Source: Cereibacter sphaeroides | GTDB taxonomy: Bacteria; Pseudomonadota; Alphaproteobacteria; Rhodobacterales; Rhodobacteraceae | Length of the DNA: 64,000 nucleotides | NCBI GenBank assembly: GCA_003243455.1 | Contig: QFQS01000004.1 | Coordinates: 62,001-126,000, forward strand | Direction of reading: 5' to 3' | In this document: positions 35,189-43,448 of the stretch, one piece after another | Numbering within the stretch: the first letter of the stretch is position 1 | Layout: each line of letters starts with the position of its first letter | Program-made: the position numbers and the translations under genes | The notes under the pieces: model-generated | Told to the model about the DNA's origin: nothing | What the model saw: only the letters and a program-made list of their open reading frames with translations | Databases searched by the model: none

Positions 35189-36322
35189 ATGAAGTTGGGA
35201 AGCAAATCCGCACTACCGTTGATTGGATGCGCTCTCTGGGCCACAGCCGCGTTCGGTGAAGGCAATCATCCGCAAGGCATTTCCGAGCCTGTCATATTTG
35301 CACCCTACGACGCTGGCGCGGGGGTATGCTCTGCTCCCTCGGGGTTGGAGAGGACCTTGGCATTCGCTCGCGACAACGGTCGCGACTTCATGCGCGGCGT
35401 AGACTTTGGGTTGTCTCGGGCCGCCAAAGACAGAGGCCTCACGTATGTTTCTGCGATCGCCGACAATGATGCCTCGAAGATGATTGAGCAGGTGGAAGCG
35501 TTCAAGGCAGCGAAGGTTGGAGCTTTAGTCGCATCTCCGGTCGACGCGGCGACATTGGCTCCGCATTTGCAGGAGCTGATCTGGTCGGGTGCATACGTGG
35601 GCACAGTGGTTCCTCCGCCGGCCACGTCCATCCTAAACGCCCCGCAGTATCTGACGGGCAAGGTGCTGGCGGAAGCCGCCGCAACCTACATTCGAGACAA
35701 GTTAGACGGCAAAGCGAACGTCGTTCTTCTCACACACGACAGCCTGGAGTTTCTTGCACCACGCTTCGAAGCCATGCGCGACGTCCTCAGGACGGTGCCT
35801 GGCGCTACGATAGTGGCAGACATATCCCCCGCTACGGTGAACAATCAGGGGGGCTACGACACGATGTCCACGATCTTGCTAGCCGAACCGGAAATTGATG
35901 TCGTCCTCGGCGCGGATACCGTTGTGCTTGGCGCGCTGGCAGCGATGCGCGATGCGGGACGTGCGACAGATCGACAGTTTTTTGGCGGGATCGATGGAGA
36001 AGCTGATGCCGTGCAGGAATTGGCAAGCTCGAATAGCCCATACAAAACCAGCGTGAGTTTGGCATCGCCAGTGTTCGGCTATGCGATGGGACAGCACGCT
36101 GCTGACTGGCTGGACGGCAAGAGCATACCTCAGGCCATCGAGGTGTTGCCAATCGCGCTTACTGCAGAAAGTCTGAAATCATATCAGGAAGATATGGCCA
36201 ATCCTGGCGCAGTCTACGCCGACACCGCCAAGCGAGACAGGTATCTTCGGATGTTTGGCAACATCTGCTTTGATACCAGAGATCGGTACGTGAACTTTGC
36301 CTGGTCGCCTGAACAGCGCTAG
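35189..36322 (+). CDS. Periplasmic sugar-binding-like protein coupled to the sensor kinase
   Basis: A 377-residue exported protein of the periplasmic-binding-protein-1 (Peripla_BP_4) fold. AAAGGAA precedes the ATG and a signal peptide runs to about residue 23 (LWATAAFGEG). The fold is indicated by RDFMRGVDFGLSRAAKDRGL, DNDASKMIEQVEAFKAAKVG and VVLGADTVVLGALAAMRDAG. Two Cys, near residue 47 (GVCSAPSG) and near the C terminus (NICFDTRD), could form a disulfide. No ABC permease or ATPase is nearby; instead it directly follows a CHASE3 kinase gene. It most likely presents a bound ligand to the kinase, as LuxP does for LuxQ. The ligand is unknown. Confidence 0.82.
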   Translation: MKLGSKSALPLIGCALWATAAFGEGNHPQGISEPVIFAPYDAGAGVCSAPSGLERTLAFARDNGRDFMRGVDFGLSRAAKDRGLTYVSAIADNDASKMIEQVEAFKAAKVGALVASPVDAATLAPHLQELIWSGAYVGTVVPPPATSILNAPQYLTGKVLAEAAATYIRDKLDGKANVVLLTHDSLEFLAPRFEAMRDVLRTVPGATIVADISPATVNNQGGYDTMSTILLAEPEIDVVLGADTVVLGALAAMRDAGRATDRQFFGGIDGEADAVQELASSNSPYKTSVSLASPVFGYAMGQHAADWLDGKSIPQAIEVLPIALTAESLKSYQEDMANPGAVYADTAKRDRYLRMFGNICFDTRDRYVNFAWSPEQR

Positions 36323-36335
36323 CTCATCTCAAAGA

Positions 36336-36626
36336 CTAGGCAGCAGCTGCCTTCGCCGACCTGCTGAGCCGCTTGGCATTGAAGTGCGCCGTCGCATGCA
36401 CCTTTTGAGTACGGTCGCGCATGAAATTGAGTGTGCTGAGCGGAAGGGAGATGTAACGCTGAGACGCCATTGATGACTTCCCAAGCGCAACCGCTTTCGA
36501 ACCGCGGCCCTCTACTCCACGAACTTCACCTATCTGGTCGTATCCCGGGCTGAAAACCTTGCTCCCGGTTAGTGCGGAGTGTGTCAATTCCCGGTCTCGA
36601 AGCGGTGTGAGGCTGACAAAATCCAT
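36336..36626 (-). CDS. Small PRC-barrel-like protein
   Basis: A 96-residue protein starting MDFVSLTPLRDREL. ATG at 36626 follows CGAGGAGAG at good spacing, while the longer frame reaches into the next gene. The pattern LTGSKVFSPGYDQIGEVRGV, then ISLPLSTLNFMRDRTQKVHA, fits a PRC-barrel domain (GSKVYSxDGxxIGxV ... VPLSxLxFMRD). A GGAAC-N16-AGTT element lies upstream. It converges on the binding-protein gene of the kinase pair. No function can be assigned beyond membership in the stress block. Confidence 0.6.
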   Translation of the reverse strand: MDFVSLTPLRDRELTHSALTGSKVFSPGYDQIGEVRGVEGRGSKAVALGKSSMASQRYISLPLSTLNFMRDRTQKVHATAHFNAKRLSRSAKAAAA

Positions 36627-36659
36627 CTCTGCTCTCCTCGAAGTTTCTTGTTTAATAAC

Positions 36660-36684
36660 AACTTGCAACTTTGCTTTCAGTTCC
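36660..36684 (-). promoter_or_regulatory. EcfG-like promoter, variant -10
   Basis: On the minus strand GGAAC-N16-AGTT, one base from consensus, 34 bp before the ATG at 36626. Confidence 0.4.
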
Positions 36685-36702
36685 AAGCGAGACAGCCTCG
36701 AG

Positions 36703-37932
36703 CTATCGAAAAGAGAAAAGATCAGAGTCTTCGTCTGGCACAGCAGCGATTTCGCCTGCAACAATTTCGGCAGCGATCATCGAAAACGTAATGCCGTTGC
36801 CGCCAAATCCCATCACGGTGAAAACTCGTTCGTAGGATGGCACTCGGTCAATGATTGGCAGGCCATCCCGTGTCACGCCAAACGGCGCTGACCACGCATA
36901 GGCAGGGGTGCCGATGTCGACACCGGTCAGGGTCAAAAGCTTTTGAGCGATTACTTTTGACTTTCGCACGAGCTTGTTGGGATCGCTGTTGGAGGAACCC
37001 GAGACCTCGTCCTCACCGCCTGCGATGACGCGATCTCTCCCTTCCCCACGGAAGTAAAGATAAGGGTCAGATGCTTCCCAAACGATTGTATTCCGCAGCC
37101 ACTCCGGGAGATTGGGCAACGGCCGAGAAGCCACCGCCCAGGTTGATGTAAGACTGTGTGACTTGGTGTTCATCTGCGGGAGAAACTCATAGCCGGTGCA
37201 AAAGACGACATGCTCCGCAACAAGAGCCTCTCCGCGAGAAGTGGCCAAGGCAACACCACCCGGCATTTCCGCCATGTCGGTAATTTCGACCGGTGAGCAA
37301 ATTTCGGCAGCGCGCGCGCGTGCAACGGTCAATAAGCCCGCCGTCAGTTGAGCCGGGTTGGCTGACGCGGAGGCGTTCGACAGGATGGCGCCGGTCCGCT
37401 GAATGCCAAAGTCATCAAGAAGGCGTCGCCGGTTCACGAATTCTGCAGCTATGCCAGCCTTGGTGCGGATCTTTGCTTCTGCCGCCAATTCGCGCGCGCC
37501 TACGTCATAGCCCGCAAGATAAAGCGCCGGTTTGCGGCGCATGCCGCAATCGATGCCTAATCGGACGACGAGCTTTTCAAGACTATCGACTGCTTTTACC
37601 GAGCGGCGCCATGCGCGGCCGGCTTTGTCCTTTCCGATCTGCCTCTCCAGCCGAAAGAGAGGGACGTCAATTTCATGTTGGATCATTGCGGTCGACGCCG
37701 CAGTCGAACCGCGGGCTGGTGGGCGACGATCCACGATGAGGACCGACTTGCCCCGCCTGGTTAGCGCTTCGGAGACCAATGCACCGCTGATCCCCGCGCC
37801 GACAACAATCACGTCGAAACGATCTCGGGAAAGGAGGGGCGCAGCCTTCAAGGTAGAGTGCGGAGTCTTCACCCAAAACGGGAGACCGATCCGCAGATCG
37901 TCTTCGCGCGTCGCCGCATCGTGATCAGGCAT
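36703..37932 (-). CDS. FAD-dependent oxidoreductase (DAO family)
   Basis: A 409-residue flavoprotein. The dinucleotide-binding loop is VIVVGAGISGALVSEALTRR near residues 41-60, with the ribose-binding Asp/Arg in LIVDRRPPARGS. The C terminus has the typical DAO closing motif (VFTVMGFGGNGITFSMIAAE). Enzymes of this family oxidise amines or amino acids such as glycine, sarcosine or glycerol-3-phosphate, mostly producing peroxide. It lies 33 bp downstream of a catalase gene on the same strand, so removal of the peroxide product is a natural explanation for the pairing. Substrate unknown. Confidence 0.88.
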   Translation of the reverse strand: MPDHDAATREDDLRIGLPFWVKTPHSTLKAAPLLSRDRFDVIVVGAGISGALVSEALTRRGKSVLIVDRRPPARGSTAASTAMIQHEIDVPLFRLERQIGKDKAGRAWRRSVKAVDSLEKLVVRLGIDCGMRRKPALYLAGYDVGARELAAEAKIRTKAGIAAEFVNRRRLLDDFGIQRTGAILSNASASANPAQLTAGLLTVARARAAEICSPVEITDMAEMPGGVALATSRGEALVAEHVVFCTGYEFLPQMNTKSHSLTSTWAVASRPLPNLPEWLRNTIVWEASDPYLYFRGEGRDRVIAGGEDEVSGSSNSDPNKLVRKSKVIAQKLLTLTGVDIGTPAYAWSAPFGVTRDGLPIIDRVPSYERVFTVMGFGGNGITFSMIAAEIVAGEIAAVPDEDSDLFSFR

Positions 37933-37965
37933 GAAACACCCGGACCCTCTCTTGAAGGTACTCGA

Positions 37966-40023
37966 CTAGGCGAGATCACGAACCTTCGCCTCGCGCTCCC
38001 AGTAGCGACGAGTAGCTGCGTCAGGAAGCTTTTCCAATGTGACCACGCCCTTGTCGGGCTTAACTCCGGCTCGATCGAGAAGTTTTGAGGCTCCAGAGCT
38101 GTGACCAATTGCCTTGAGGTGACCGTATGCATCCTGAACGAAACCGACTGCGGCTCCATCGCTCGATAGCTTCGTTGCCGCCCCCTCGCTCAAAATAAGA
38201 GCAACGGCATCAAAGAGGACAGATGGAGAACCCGCCAGTTGACCGTCGGCCGCCATCTTGCCGCTGCTGAGCACGACGTTGCCGATCTTTGGCGCGATCA
38301 GGAAAGCCGATCCCCCTGCAATGCCTATCGCCTTGATCGTCTTGTCCAGTTCGCTCCTGTCCGTGCCATCAGCGATCAGAATGCCGACCTTCCGTCCTTT
38401 CAGGCTTTCGTTCCAGTTCTTCTGAATCGAAAGCGCGTCGGACCGTGGAAGGTCCAGCGGTTCCTTGAATGGCACCGCTGCCGGTGGCAAATCGATCGCG
38501 AGGCCCGCGGCCACCCTTTGTGCAAGCTCTTCATGGACGTTGCGCAGCAGCGAAAGCACCCGCAGACGCACATGCGGGAGAGCGACCTTCGACAGTTCGA
38601 AGACGAGAGCGGAGGCGATGTGGGCCTGTTCGCTTTCCGTCTGGGAGATCCAGAACATACGTGCCTGGCTGAAGTGGTCGCTGAAACTCTCTGCTCTGAT
38701 CCGCAGCTTTTGGCCCTCGACTGGCTGTGGCACAGTCACGAAGCCGGCGCCAGTCGCGCGGGGACCTCCCTCCTCTGCTGCCTCAGCCAGGCTGTTCGGC
38801 TCGTAGTTCGCCCTGCCGGTCGGAACCGTGGTTTGCATCAGCCCGTCGCGCTGCATGTTGGCAAAGGGGCACTTTGGCGCGTTGATAGGTATCTGGTGGA
38901 AATTCGTCGTCCCCAGCCGCGATTTCTGCGTGTCGAGGTAAGAAAACAGACGGCCCTGAAGGAGCGGATCGTCTGTGAAATCGACGCCCGGAATGACGTT
39001 CGACGGGAGGAACGCGACCTGCTCGGTCTCTGCAAAATGGTTGTCGGGATTTCGGTCGAGGACCATGCGGCCAACAATTCTGAGCGGGACAACCTCCTCC
39101 GGGATCAGCTTCGTTGCGTCGAGAACGTCATAGGGCAATGAAGCGGCAAGCTCCGCGTCAAATACCTGGACTGCAAAATCCCACTCGGGGAAGTCCTTGC
39201 GATCAATTGCCTCCCAAAGATCACGTCGATGGAAATCGTTGTCTGCCCCCTGGAGCTTGGCTGACTCATCCCAAACCAGCGACTGGGTCCCTAGCCGGGG
39301 ACGCCAGTGAAACTTCGCAAACACCTCCTCGCCCGCATCATTTACCAGCTTGAATGTGTGGACGCCGAAGCCCTGCATCATCCGGTAACTGCGCGGAATG
39401 CCGCGATCCGACATGGCCCAGGTGATCATATGCATCGACTCAGGCATGAGCGACACAAAGTCCCAGAACGTATCATGGGCACTCGCCGCCTGCGGAAAGC
39501 CGCGATCCGCTTCCATCTTTACCGAGTGGATAAGATCCGGGAACTTCATTGCATCCTGAATGAAGAACACCGGGATGTTGTTGCCAACGAGATCCCAGTT
39601 GCCCTCTTCCGTGTAAAATTTGACGGCAAAGCCTCGCACATCGCGTGGCGTGTCGACCGACCCCGCCCCACCGGCGACCGTTGAAAACCGGGTAAACACC
39701 GGGGTCTGCTTTCCCTTTTTCTGCAGGGGATTCGCTCTCGTAAGATCTGGGATTGGATCGGTGCATTCGAAGTAGCCATGCGCTGCCGAACCTCGGGCAT
39801 GGACGATCCGTTCGGGAATTCGTTCATGGTCGAAATGGAAGATCTTCTCCCGCAGGACAAAGTCTTCGAGAAGCGTCGGTCCTCGTTCTCCGACACGCAG
39901 ACTATTCTGGTTGTCCGAGACAGGAATGCCGTGGTTCGTCGTGAGGGCGTCCGATGACTTCGTCGCGATCTGCTGCGTTTCGCCCGCATTGCCTTTGGTT
40001 GATTGGTAGCTGGTGTCGGTCAT
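37966..40023 (-). CDS. katE: Large-subunit catalase (HPII/KatE type)
   Basis: A 685-residue clade-2 catalase that splits hydrogen peroxide into water and oxygen in the cytoplasm. The catalytic His75 lies in RIVHARGSAAHGYF, the distal Asn in DLVGNNIPVFFIQDAMKFPD and the haem-ligand Tyr in RLFSYLDTQKSRLG. The extra C-terminal flavodoxin/DJ-1-like domain of large catalases starts around residue 545 (GRKVGILIADGTDRSELDKT). Full length. An exact EcfG promoter lies 32 bp upstream, matching the known stress-phase control of such catalases. The FAD oxidoreductase gene follows as second gene of the operon. Confidence 0.96.
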   Translation of the reverse strand: MTDTSYQSTKGNAGETQQIATKSSDALTTNHGIPVSDNQNSLRVGERGPTLLEDFVLREKIFHFDHERIPERIVHARGSAAHGYFECTDPIPDLTRANPLQKKGKQTPVFTRFSTVAGGAGSVDTPRDVRGFAVKFYTEEGNWDLVGNNIPVFFIQDAMKFPDLIHSVKMEADRGFPQAASAHDTFWDFVSLMPESMHMITWAMSDRGIPRSYRMMQGFGVHTFKLVNDAGEEVFAKFHWRPRLGTQSLVWDESAKLQGADNDFHRRDLWEAIDRKDFPEWDFAVQVFDAELAASLPYDVLDATKLIPEEVVPLRIVGRMVLDRNPDNHFAETEQVAFLPSNVIPGVDFTDDPLLQGRLFSYLDTQKSRLGTTNFHQIPINAPKCPFANMQRDGLMQTTVPTGRANYEPNSLAEAAEEGGPRATGAGFVTVPQPVEGQKLRIRAESFSDHFSQARMFWISQTESEQAHIASALVFELSKVALPHVRLRVLSLLRNVHEELAQRVAAGLAIDLPPAAVPFKEPLDLPRSDALSIQKNWNESLKGRKVGILIADGTDRSELDKTIKAIGIAGGSAFLIAPKIGNVVLSSGKMAADGQLAGSPSVLFDAVALILSEGAATKLSSDGAAVGFVQDAYGHLKAIGHSSGASKLLDRAGVKPDKGVVTLEKLPDAATRRYWEREAKVRDLA

Positions 40024-40054
40024 TTTGCTGCCTCGCTAAGATGCCTCAACCGCA

Positions 40055-40079
40055 AACGTGCCAACCTGCCTGGTGTTCC
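40055..40079 (-). promoter_or_regulatory. Sigma-EcfG promoter of the catalase operon
   Basis: On the minus strand GGAAC-N16-CGTT, exact match, placing the transcript start about 25 bp before the catalase ATG. It is divergent from a similar element for the KGG gene. Confidence 0.8.
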
Positions 40080-40105
40080 AGATCGCCTTGCCCAAACCGC
40101 GGTCA

Positions 40106-40130
40106 GGAACTTCCCGATGCAATGTTTGTT
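40106..40130 (+). promoter_or_regulatory. EcfG-like promoter of the KGG gene
   Basis: GGAAC (40106-40110), 16 bp, TGTT (40127-40130). One base off consensus, 31 bp before the ATG. Confidence 0.55.
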
Positions 40131-40160
40131 TCTCAATTCCGCAAACGCAGGAGGAGCGAA

Positions 40161-40352
40161 ATGCCGGACAAATCCGATCACAGCAAAAGCAAAGACCAGA
40201 GAGGCGCGAGCAGCTCGAAGTCGGACACCGAACGCAAGGGCAAGCAAATGTCGCAAGACCACGGCGGCAAGGGCGGCCAGCAGAGCGGTGGGAATTTCAA
40301 GAACGATCCTGAGCGGGCCGCGGAAGCGGGCCGCAAGGGCGGTCAGCGTTAA
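40161..40352 (+). CDS. KGG-motif stress protein
   Basis: A 63-residue, very hydrophilic protein with the glycine-rich motifs DHGGKGGQQSGGNFKNDP and ERAAEAGRKGGQR, the KGG repeats of YciG/GsiB-like stress proteins. GAGGAGCG precedes the ATG. Such proteins accumulate in stationary phase or osmotic stress and are thought to be disordered protectants. It is divergent from catalase, with an EcfG-like promoter, and its stop codon is embedded in the start of a strong terminator. Confidence 0.88.
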   Translation: MPDKSDHSKSKDQRGASSSKSDTERKGKQMSQDHGGKGGQQSGGNFKNDPERAAEAGRKGGQR

Positions 40353-40379
40353 AAAGGGGCGGCTTCGGCCGCCCCTTTT
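40352..40379 (+). terminator. Strong rho-independent terminator after the KGG gene
   Basis: AAAAGGGGCGGC (40352-40363), TTCG loop, GCCGCCCCTTTT (40368-40379): a perfect 12-bp stem with a stable UUCG tetraloop. The A and T runs make it usable in either direction. Confidence 0.92.
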
Positions 40380-40913
40380 CAATTGCTCTGAAGAGTAATC
40401 GAGCGTCCAATATGCAGGGCGAGGTTAGCATTTAATCTGCTTCTGTACGACCCTTCTAATGGCCGGTCGCAGACAAGTTTCAGAGTGCAGCTCGCTTCGA
40501 TTTAAAACGTTTTCAGGGTGGCTGTGCGCGACGCAAACGAGCGGCGAAAGCGCGCCGGTCTTGCAATTGAGCTGGAGATGCTCGTCGCGTTGTGGTGCCG
40601 CGAGATCGTTGCAACAAATCCCAGGGTTCAAGTTGTTTAGCTGACTAACGCTGCCATGAGGTGTGAGATGGATCATGTGCTTATGACCCACGATGAAATC
40701 CTGTCGCACCCGCTCTAAGGAATCTCAATCTATGGCGCCGACGATAAGACGATAAAGAGATTGGCAGACTCTCTAGCATTCTTGCAAACGCCGATTCTGA
40801 GCAGCTCATCATTTCCGTGGAAGCTCTATTGAGTCTGATCTCCCGGGTAGTTGCTGTTAACCTCGAAGACGTAGAGTTCTGGCGGCGCAATGATGGCGAC
40901 GTTCATGTTTTTG
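40380..40913. other. 534 bp without a supported gene
   Basis: Lower G+C than its surroundings. A short plus-strand stretch around 40760-40930 reads VEALLSLISRVVAVNLEDVE but has no ribosome site or family resemblance. I see nothing else. Confidence 0.4.
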
Positions 40914-41164
40914 TCATCCGGTTTCCCAATCTTCTACCATGCCAAAATCTTTCAAACCCGCGCCGTAGAAATGAAGCTTGTCAGCGTCGATCGCTTTAGG
41001 CCGGGCCAAACCTGTTCCCCATAACCGGACGGTTTCATGGCTGATCTTGATGCGCGCTCGTGGAGCAGGTCTTTCACATTCTGCAGAGAGAGCGGGTAGC
41101 GGATATATAGCAACACCGCCAACCGGATGATCTCGGGGTTGGGCAACGTGATTTCCTCTGACAC
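40914..41164 (-). pseudogene. IS6-family transposase N-terminal fragment
   Basis: The minus-strand frame from 41164 reads LPNPEIIRLAVLLYIRYPLS and LQNVKDLLHERA, the typical start of IS6/IS26-like transposases. Similarity then passes to another frame (KISHETVRLWG), showing a frameshift near 41055. The catalytic DDE core is missing. It marks a past insertion next to the SOS mutagenesis cassette. Confidence 0.75.
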
Positions 41165-41363
41165 TACCGATTTGGATATTCGGGCTTTCGGCCTTCTTCA
41201 CTGGCCTGGCCGCCGAGAAGAACAAGCTGGAAATGCGAGCCGCTCAGTCCAAAAAATAACCCGCAGACTCTCCGCAAATGCGGAGGAGAATCGCGGCTTA
41301 GGTCAGCTTTCCCCTCACCTTGAAACGAGGCTACTTCAACCAGCACGCTCCACGTCACCTATC

Positions 41364-41378
41364 GTTCTCGCTCCGTTC
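41364..41378 (+). promoter_or_regulatory. LexA box of the imuA-imuB-dnaE2 operon
   Basis: GTTC (41364-41367), seven bases, GTTC (41375-41378): an exact alphaproteobacterial SOS box, 20 bp before the imuA start codon. DNA damage would relieve repression. Confidence 0.88.
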
Positions 41379-41398
41379 CAGTGTATCCTTCCGGAATC

Positions 41399-41986
41399 AT
41401 GTTCGACACCTTCCGCAATCTTCGCCCGCCGCCTACGGCGGATGCCTCCGGCCTTCCGACCCTCGCCCCAGCGCGTATGCACGAAGCCGAGGGCCGTGGC
41501 CGCCGCGCTTTTGCGCTCTTTCAGGCCGCATGGCACCCCGGACAGGTTCTCTGGATCCTGCCCGCGCATGAGCCGGAACGACCGATGCTGCGCGGGCTGC
41601 CCGCTGCGCTGGACGAGCGCCTGCTCCTGCTCACCGCCAATTCCGCCACCGACCTGCTCTGGTCCGTCGAGGAAGCGCTGCGTGCCACACCCGTGGGCCT
41701 GGTGATCGGCGAGCCGTCGAGCCCTCTGTCGCTGACCGAAGGCCGCCGCCTGCAGCTCGCTGCAGAGGCCGGGCAGACCACCGGCCTGATGCTGATCCGC
41801 CAGAACGCCGGCAGCCCTGCAACTGAGACCCGCTGGACATGCGAACCGTTGCCCGCTGCGTCTCCTGACTCGACTTTGCAGCGCTGGAGTCTTAGCAAGA
41901 ACAAAAAGGGAACTATCGGATCCTGGACTGTGGACTGGAATGGCGCGTCGACTGCTTTCCATCTGGTTTCCGAGGCTCGCGAGTGA
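41399..41986 (+). CDS. imuA: ImuA, SOS mutagenesis accessory protein
   Basis: A 195-residue RecA/SulA-like protein that works with ImuB and DnaE2 in translesion synthesis. It begins MFDTFRNLRPPPTADASGLP and shows the family segments LWILPAHEPERPMLRGLP, EEALRATPVGLVIGEP and LAAEAGQTTGLMLIRQ. ATG at 41399 is used; an in-frame GTG 18 bp upstream overlaps the region right after the LexA box. It overlaps imuB by 47 bp. G+C rises sharply here compared with the preceding sequence, as in the other two genes of the cassette. Confidence 0.88.
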   Translation: MFDTFRNLRPPPTADASGLPTLAPARMHEAEGRGRRAFALFQAAWHPGQVLWILPAHEPERPMLRGLPAALDERLLLLTANSATDLLWSVEEALRATPVGLVIGEPSSPLSLTEGRRLQLAAEAGQTTGLMLIRQNAGSPATETRWTCEPLPAASPDSTLQRWSLSKNKKGTIGSWTVDWNGASTAFHLVSEARE

Positions 41987-43448
41987 CGCGAGCCTCCGGA
42001 GACGCCCCGTTGCGGGGCCTTTCGCCCTGAGCCAACGCTCGGGCAACAGCGATCACGTGCATTGCCTCAACCCCGAAGCCGAAGCCCGTGGCTTGCGCCG
42101 TGGCATGCCTCTCGCCGATGCCCGCGCCATCTGTCCCGATCTTGCAACCCGGCCTGCCGATCTCGCCCGCGAAGCGGCCGCCCTTGCCAGTCTCCGACGC
42201 TGGGCGCTGCGCTACTCGCCCCTGGTGGCGCTCGATGGCGCGGACGGGCTGATGGCTGACGTCAGTGGTGTCGCCCACCTCTTCGGCGGCGAGGTCGAGC
42301 TCAGGGCCGATCTCCATGCCCATTTGGATCGTGCCGGGTTTGCCGTGGCGAGCGCCATTGCCGGCACGCGTGGAGCGGCGCATGCGCTGGCGCATCATGG
42401 TGGTGGCATCATCGCCGATGGCGCCCTCGCCGAAGGCATCGGCCCGCTGCCGGTCGCGGCGCTGCGTCTCGCCTTCGAGACCGCCGAGGCGATGCGGCGG
42501 GTGGGTCTCTCCCGCATCGCCGATCTGATCCCCCTGCCGCGCTCGCCGCTGGCGCGCCGCTTCGGCGCCGGTGCCGTCATGCGGCTCGACCAGGCGCTTG
42601 GCACCTATGCCGAACCGGTGGCCGCCCAAGTTGAGGCGCCGCACTTCGGCGTGCGGATGACGCTGCCGGAGCCGATCGGCCTGCAGTCGGACGTGATGGC
42701 GGGGCTGGAACGCCTGCTGGACCGGCTCTGCGCCAAGCTTGCACTGCACCATGCCGGGGCACGGCGGGTGCGGCTGGAGTTGCGCCGCGTCGATCGCGCC
42801 TCGGTGCAGGTCGAGATCGGCCTTGCCCGTGCGATGCGCGATCCCGACCGGATCGCCGCGCTCTTCTTGAAGGGCATCGAGGAGATCGACGCAGGCTTCG
42901 GGATCGACGCGCTGCGGCTGTCGGCACCGGCCACCGAGCCCCTGGCGCCGGAGCAGATCGGCGGCACCTCGATCAGAGCCGAGGATGCGCTGGCCGACCT
43001 GATCTCGCGCCTTGGCAACCGGATCGGCTTCGACAATGTGCTGCGGCTCCACCCGGCCGAGAGCAAGATCCCCGAGCGCAGTCATCAGCTGGTCGCGGCC
43101 GCCTACAGCGAGCCGGTTGCAAGCCCGCCGCGCGGTGGCCCGCCCCGGCCGCAGATCCTGTTTCCCCCCGAGCCGGTCTCCGGCCTCTCCGGCCAGCGAC
43201 CGGGCCATCCGCCGGCGGCCTTCCGCTGGCGCCGCATGGCCTTCACCACGCTCCGCGCACAAGGACCTGAGCGGATCGCACCGGAATGGTGGTTCGACGA
43301 TCCGGCGTGGCGCAGCGGCCTGCGGGACTACTGGCGGATCGAGACCCGGCAGGGCCCGCGGCTCTGGCTGTTCCACACGCCGCAATCGGCCGGCACCCAT
43401 GGCGCGGCGGCGGCCCAGGGCTGGTATGCGCAGGGGCAGTTCGCATGA
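41940..43448 (+). CDS. imuB: ImuB, catalytically inactive Y-family polymerase homologue
   Basis: A 502-residue protein with the Y-family layout but without the metal-binding acids: the N-terminal strand reads LLSIWFPRLASDASLRRRP instead of the IDMDxFFAS type, and the second site reads ALDGADGLMADVSGVAHLFG. ImuB proteins are known to act as a hub that links ImuA, DnaE2 and the sliding clamp. A possible clamp-binding element lies in the C-terminal half but I could not fix it. It overlaps dnaE2 by ATGA. The long open frame opposite to it is a G+C-rich shadow. Confidence 0.92.
   Translation: MARRLLSIWFPRLASDASLRRRPVAGPFALSQRSGNSDHVHCLNPEAEARGLRRGMPLADARAICPDLATRPADLAREAAALASLRRWALRYSPLVALDGADGLMADVSGVAHLFGGEVELRADLHAHLDRAGFAVASAIAGTRGAAHALAHHGGGIIADGALAEGIGPLPVAALRLAFETAEAMRRVGLSRIADLIPLPRSPLARRFGAGAVMRLDQALGTYAEPVAAQVEAPHFGVRMTLPEPIGLQSDVMAGLERLLDRLCAKLALHHAGARRVRLELRRVDRASVQVEIGLARAMRDPDRIAALFLKGIEEIDAGFGIDALRLSAPATEPLAPEQIGGTSIRAEDALADLISRLGNRIGFDNVLRLHPAESKIPERSHQLVAAAYSEPVASPPRGGPPRPQILFPPEPVSGLSGQRPGHPPAAFRWRRMAFTTLRAQGPERIAPEWWFDDPAWRSGLRDYWRIETRQGPRLWLFHTPQSAGTHGAAAAQGWYAQGQFA

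Noticed and set aside
41913..43400. 495-codon minus-strand open frame
   Set aside because: Antisense of imuB.
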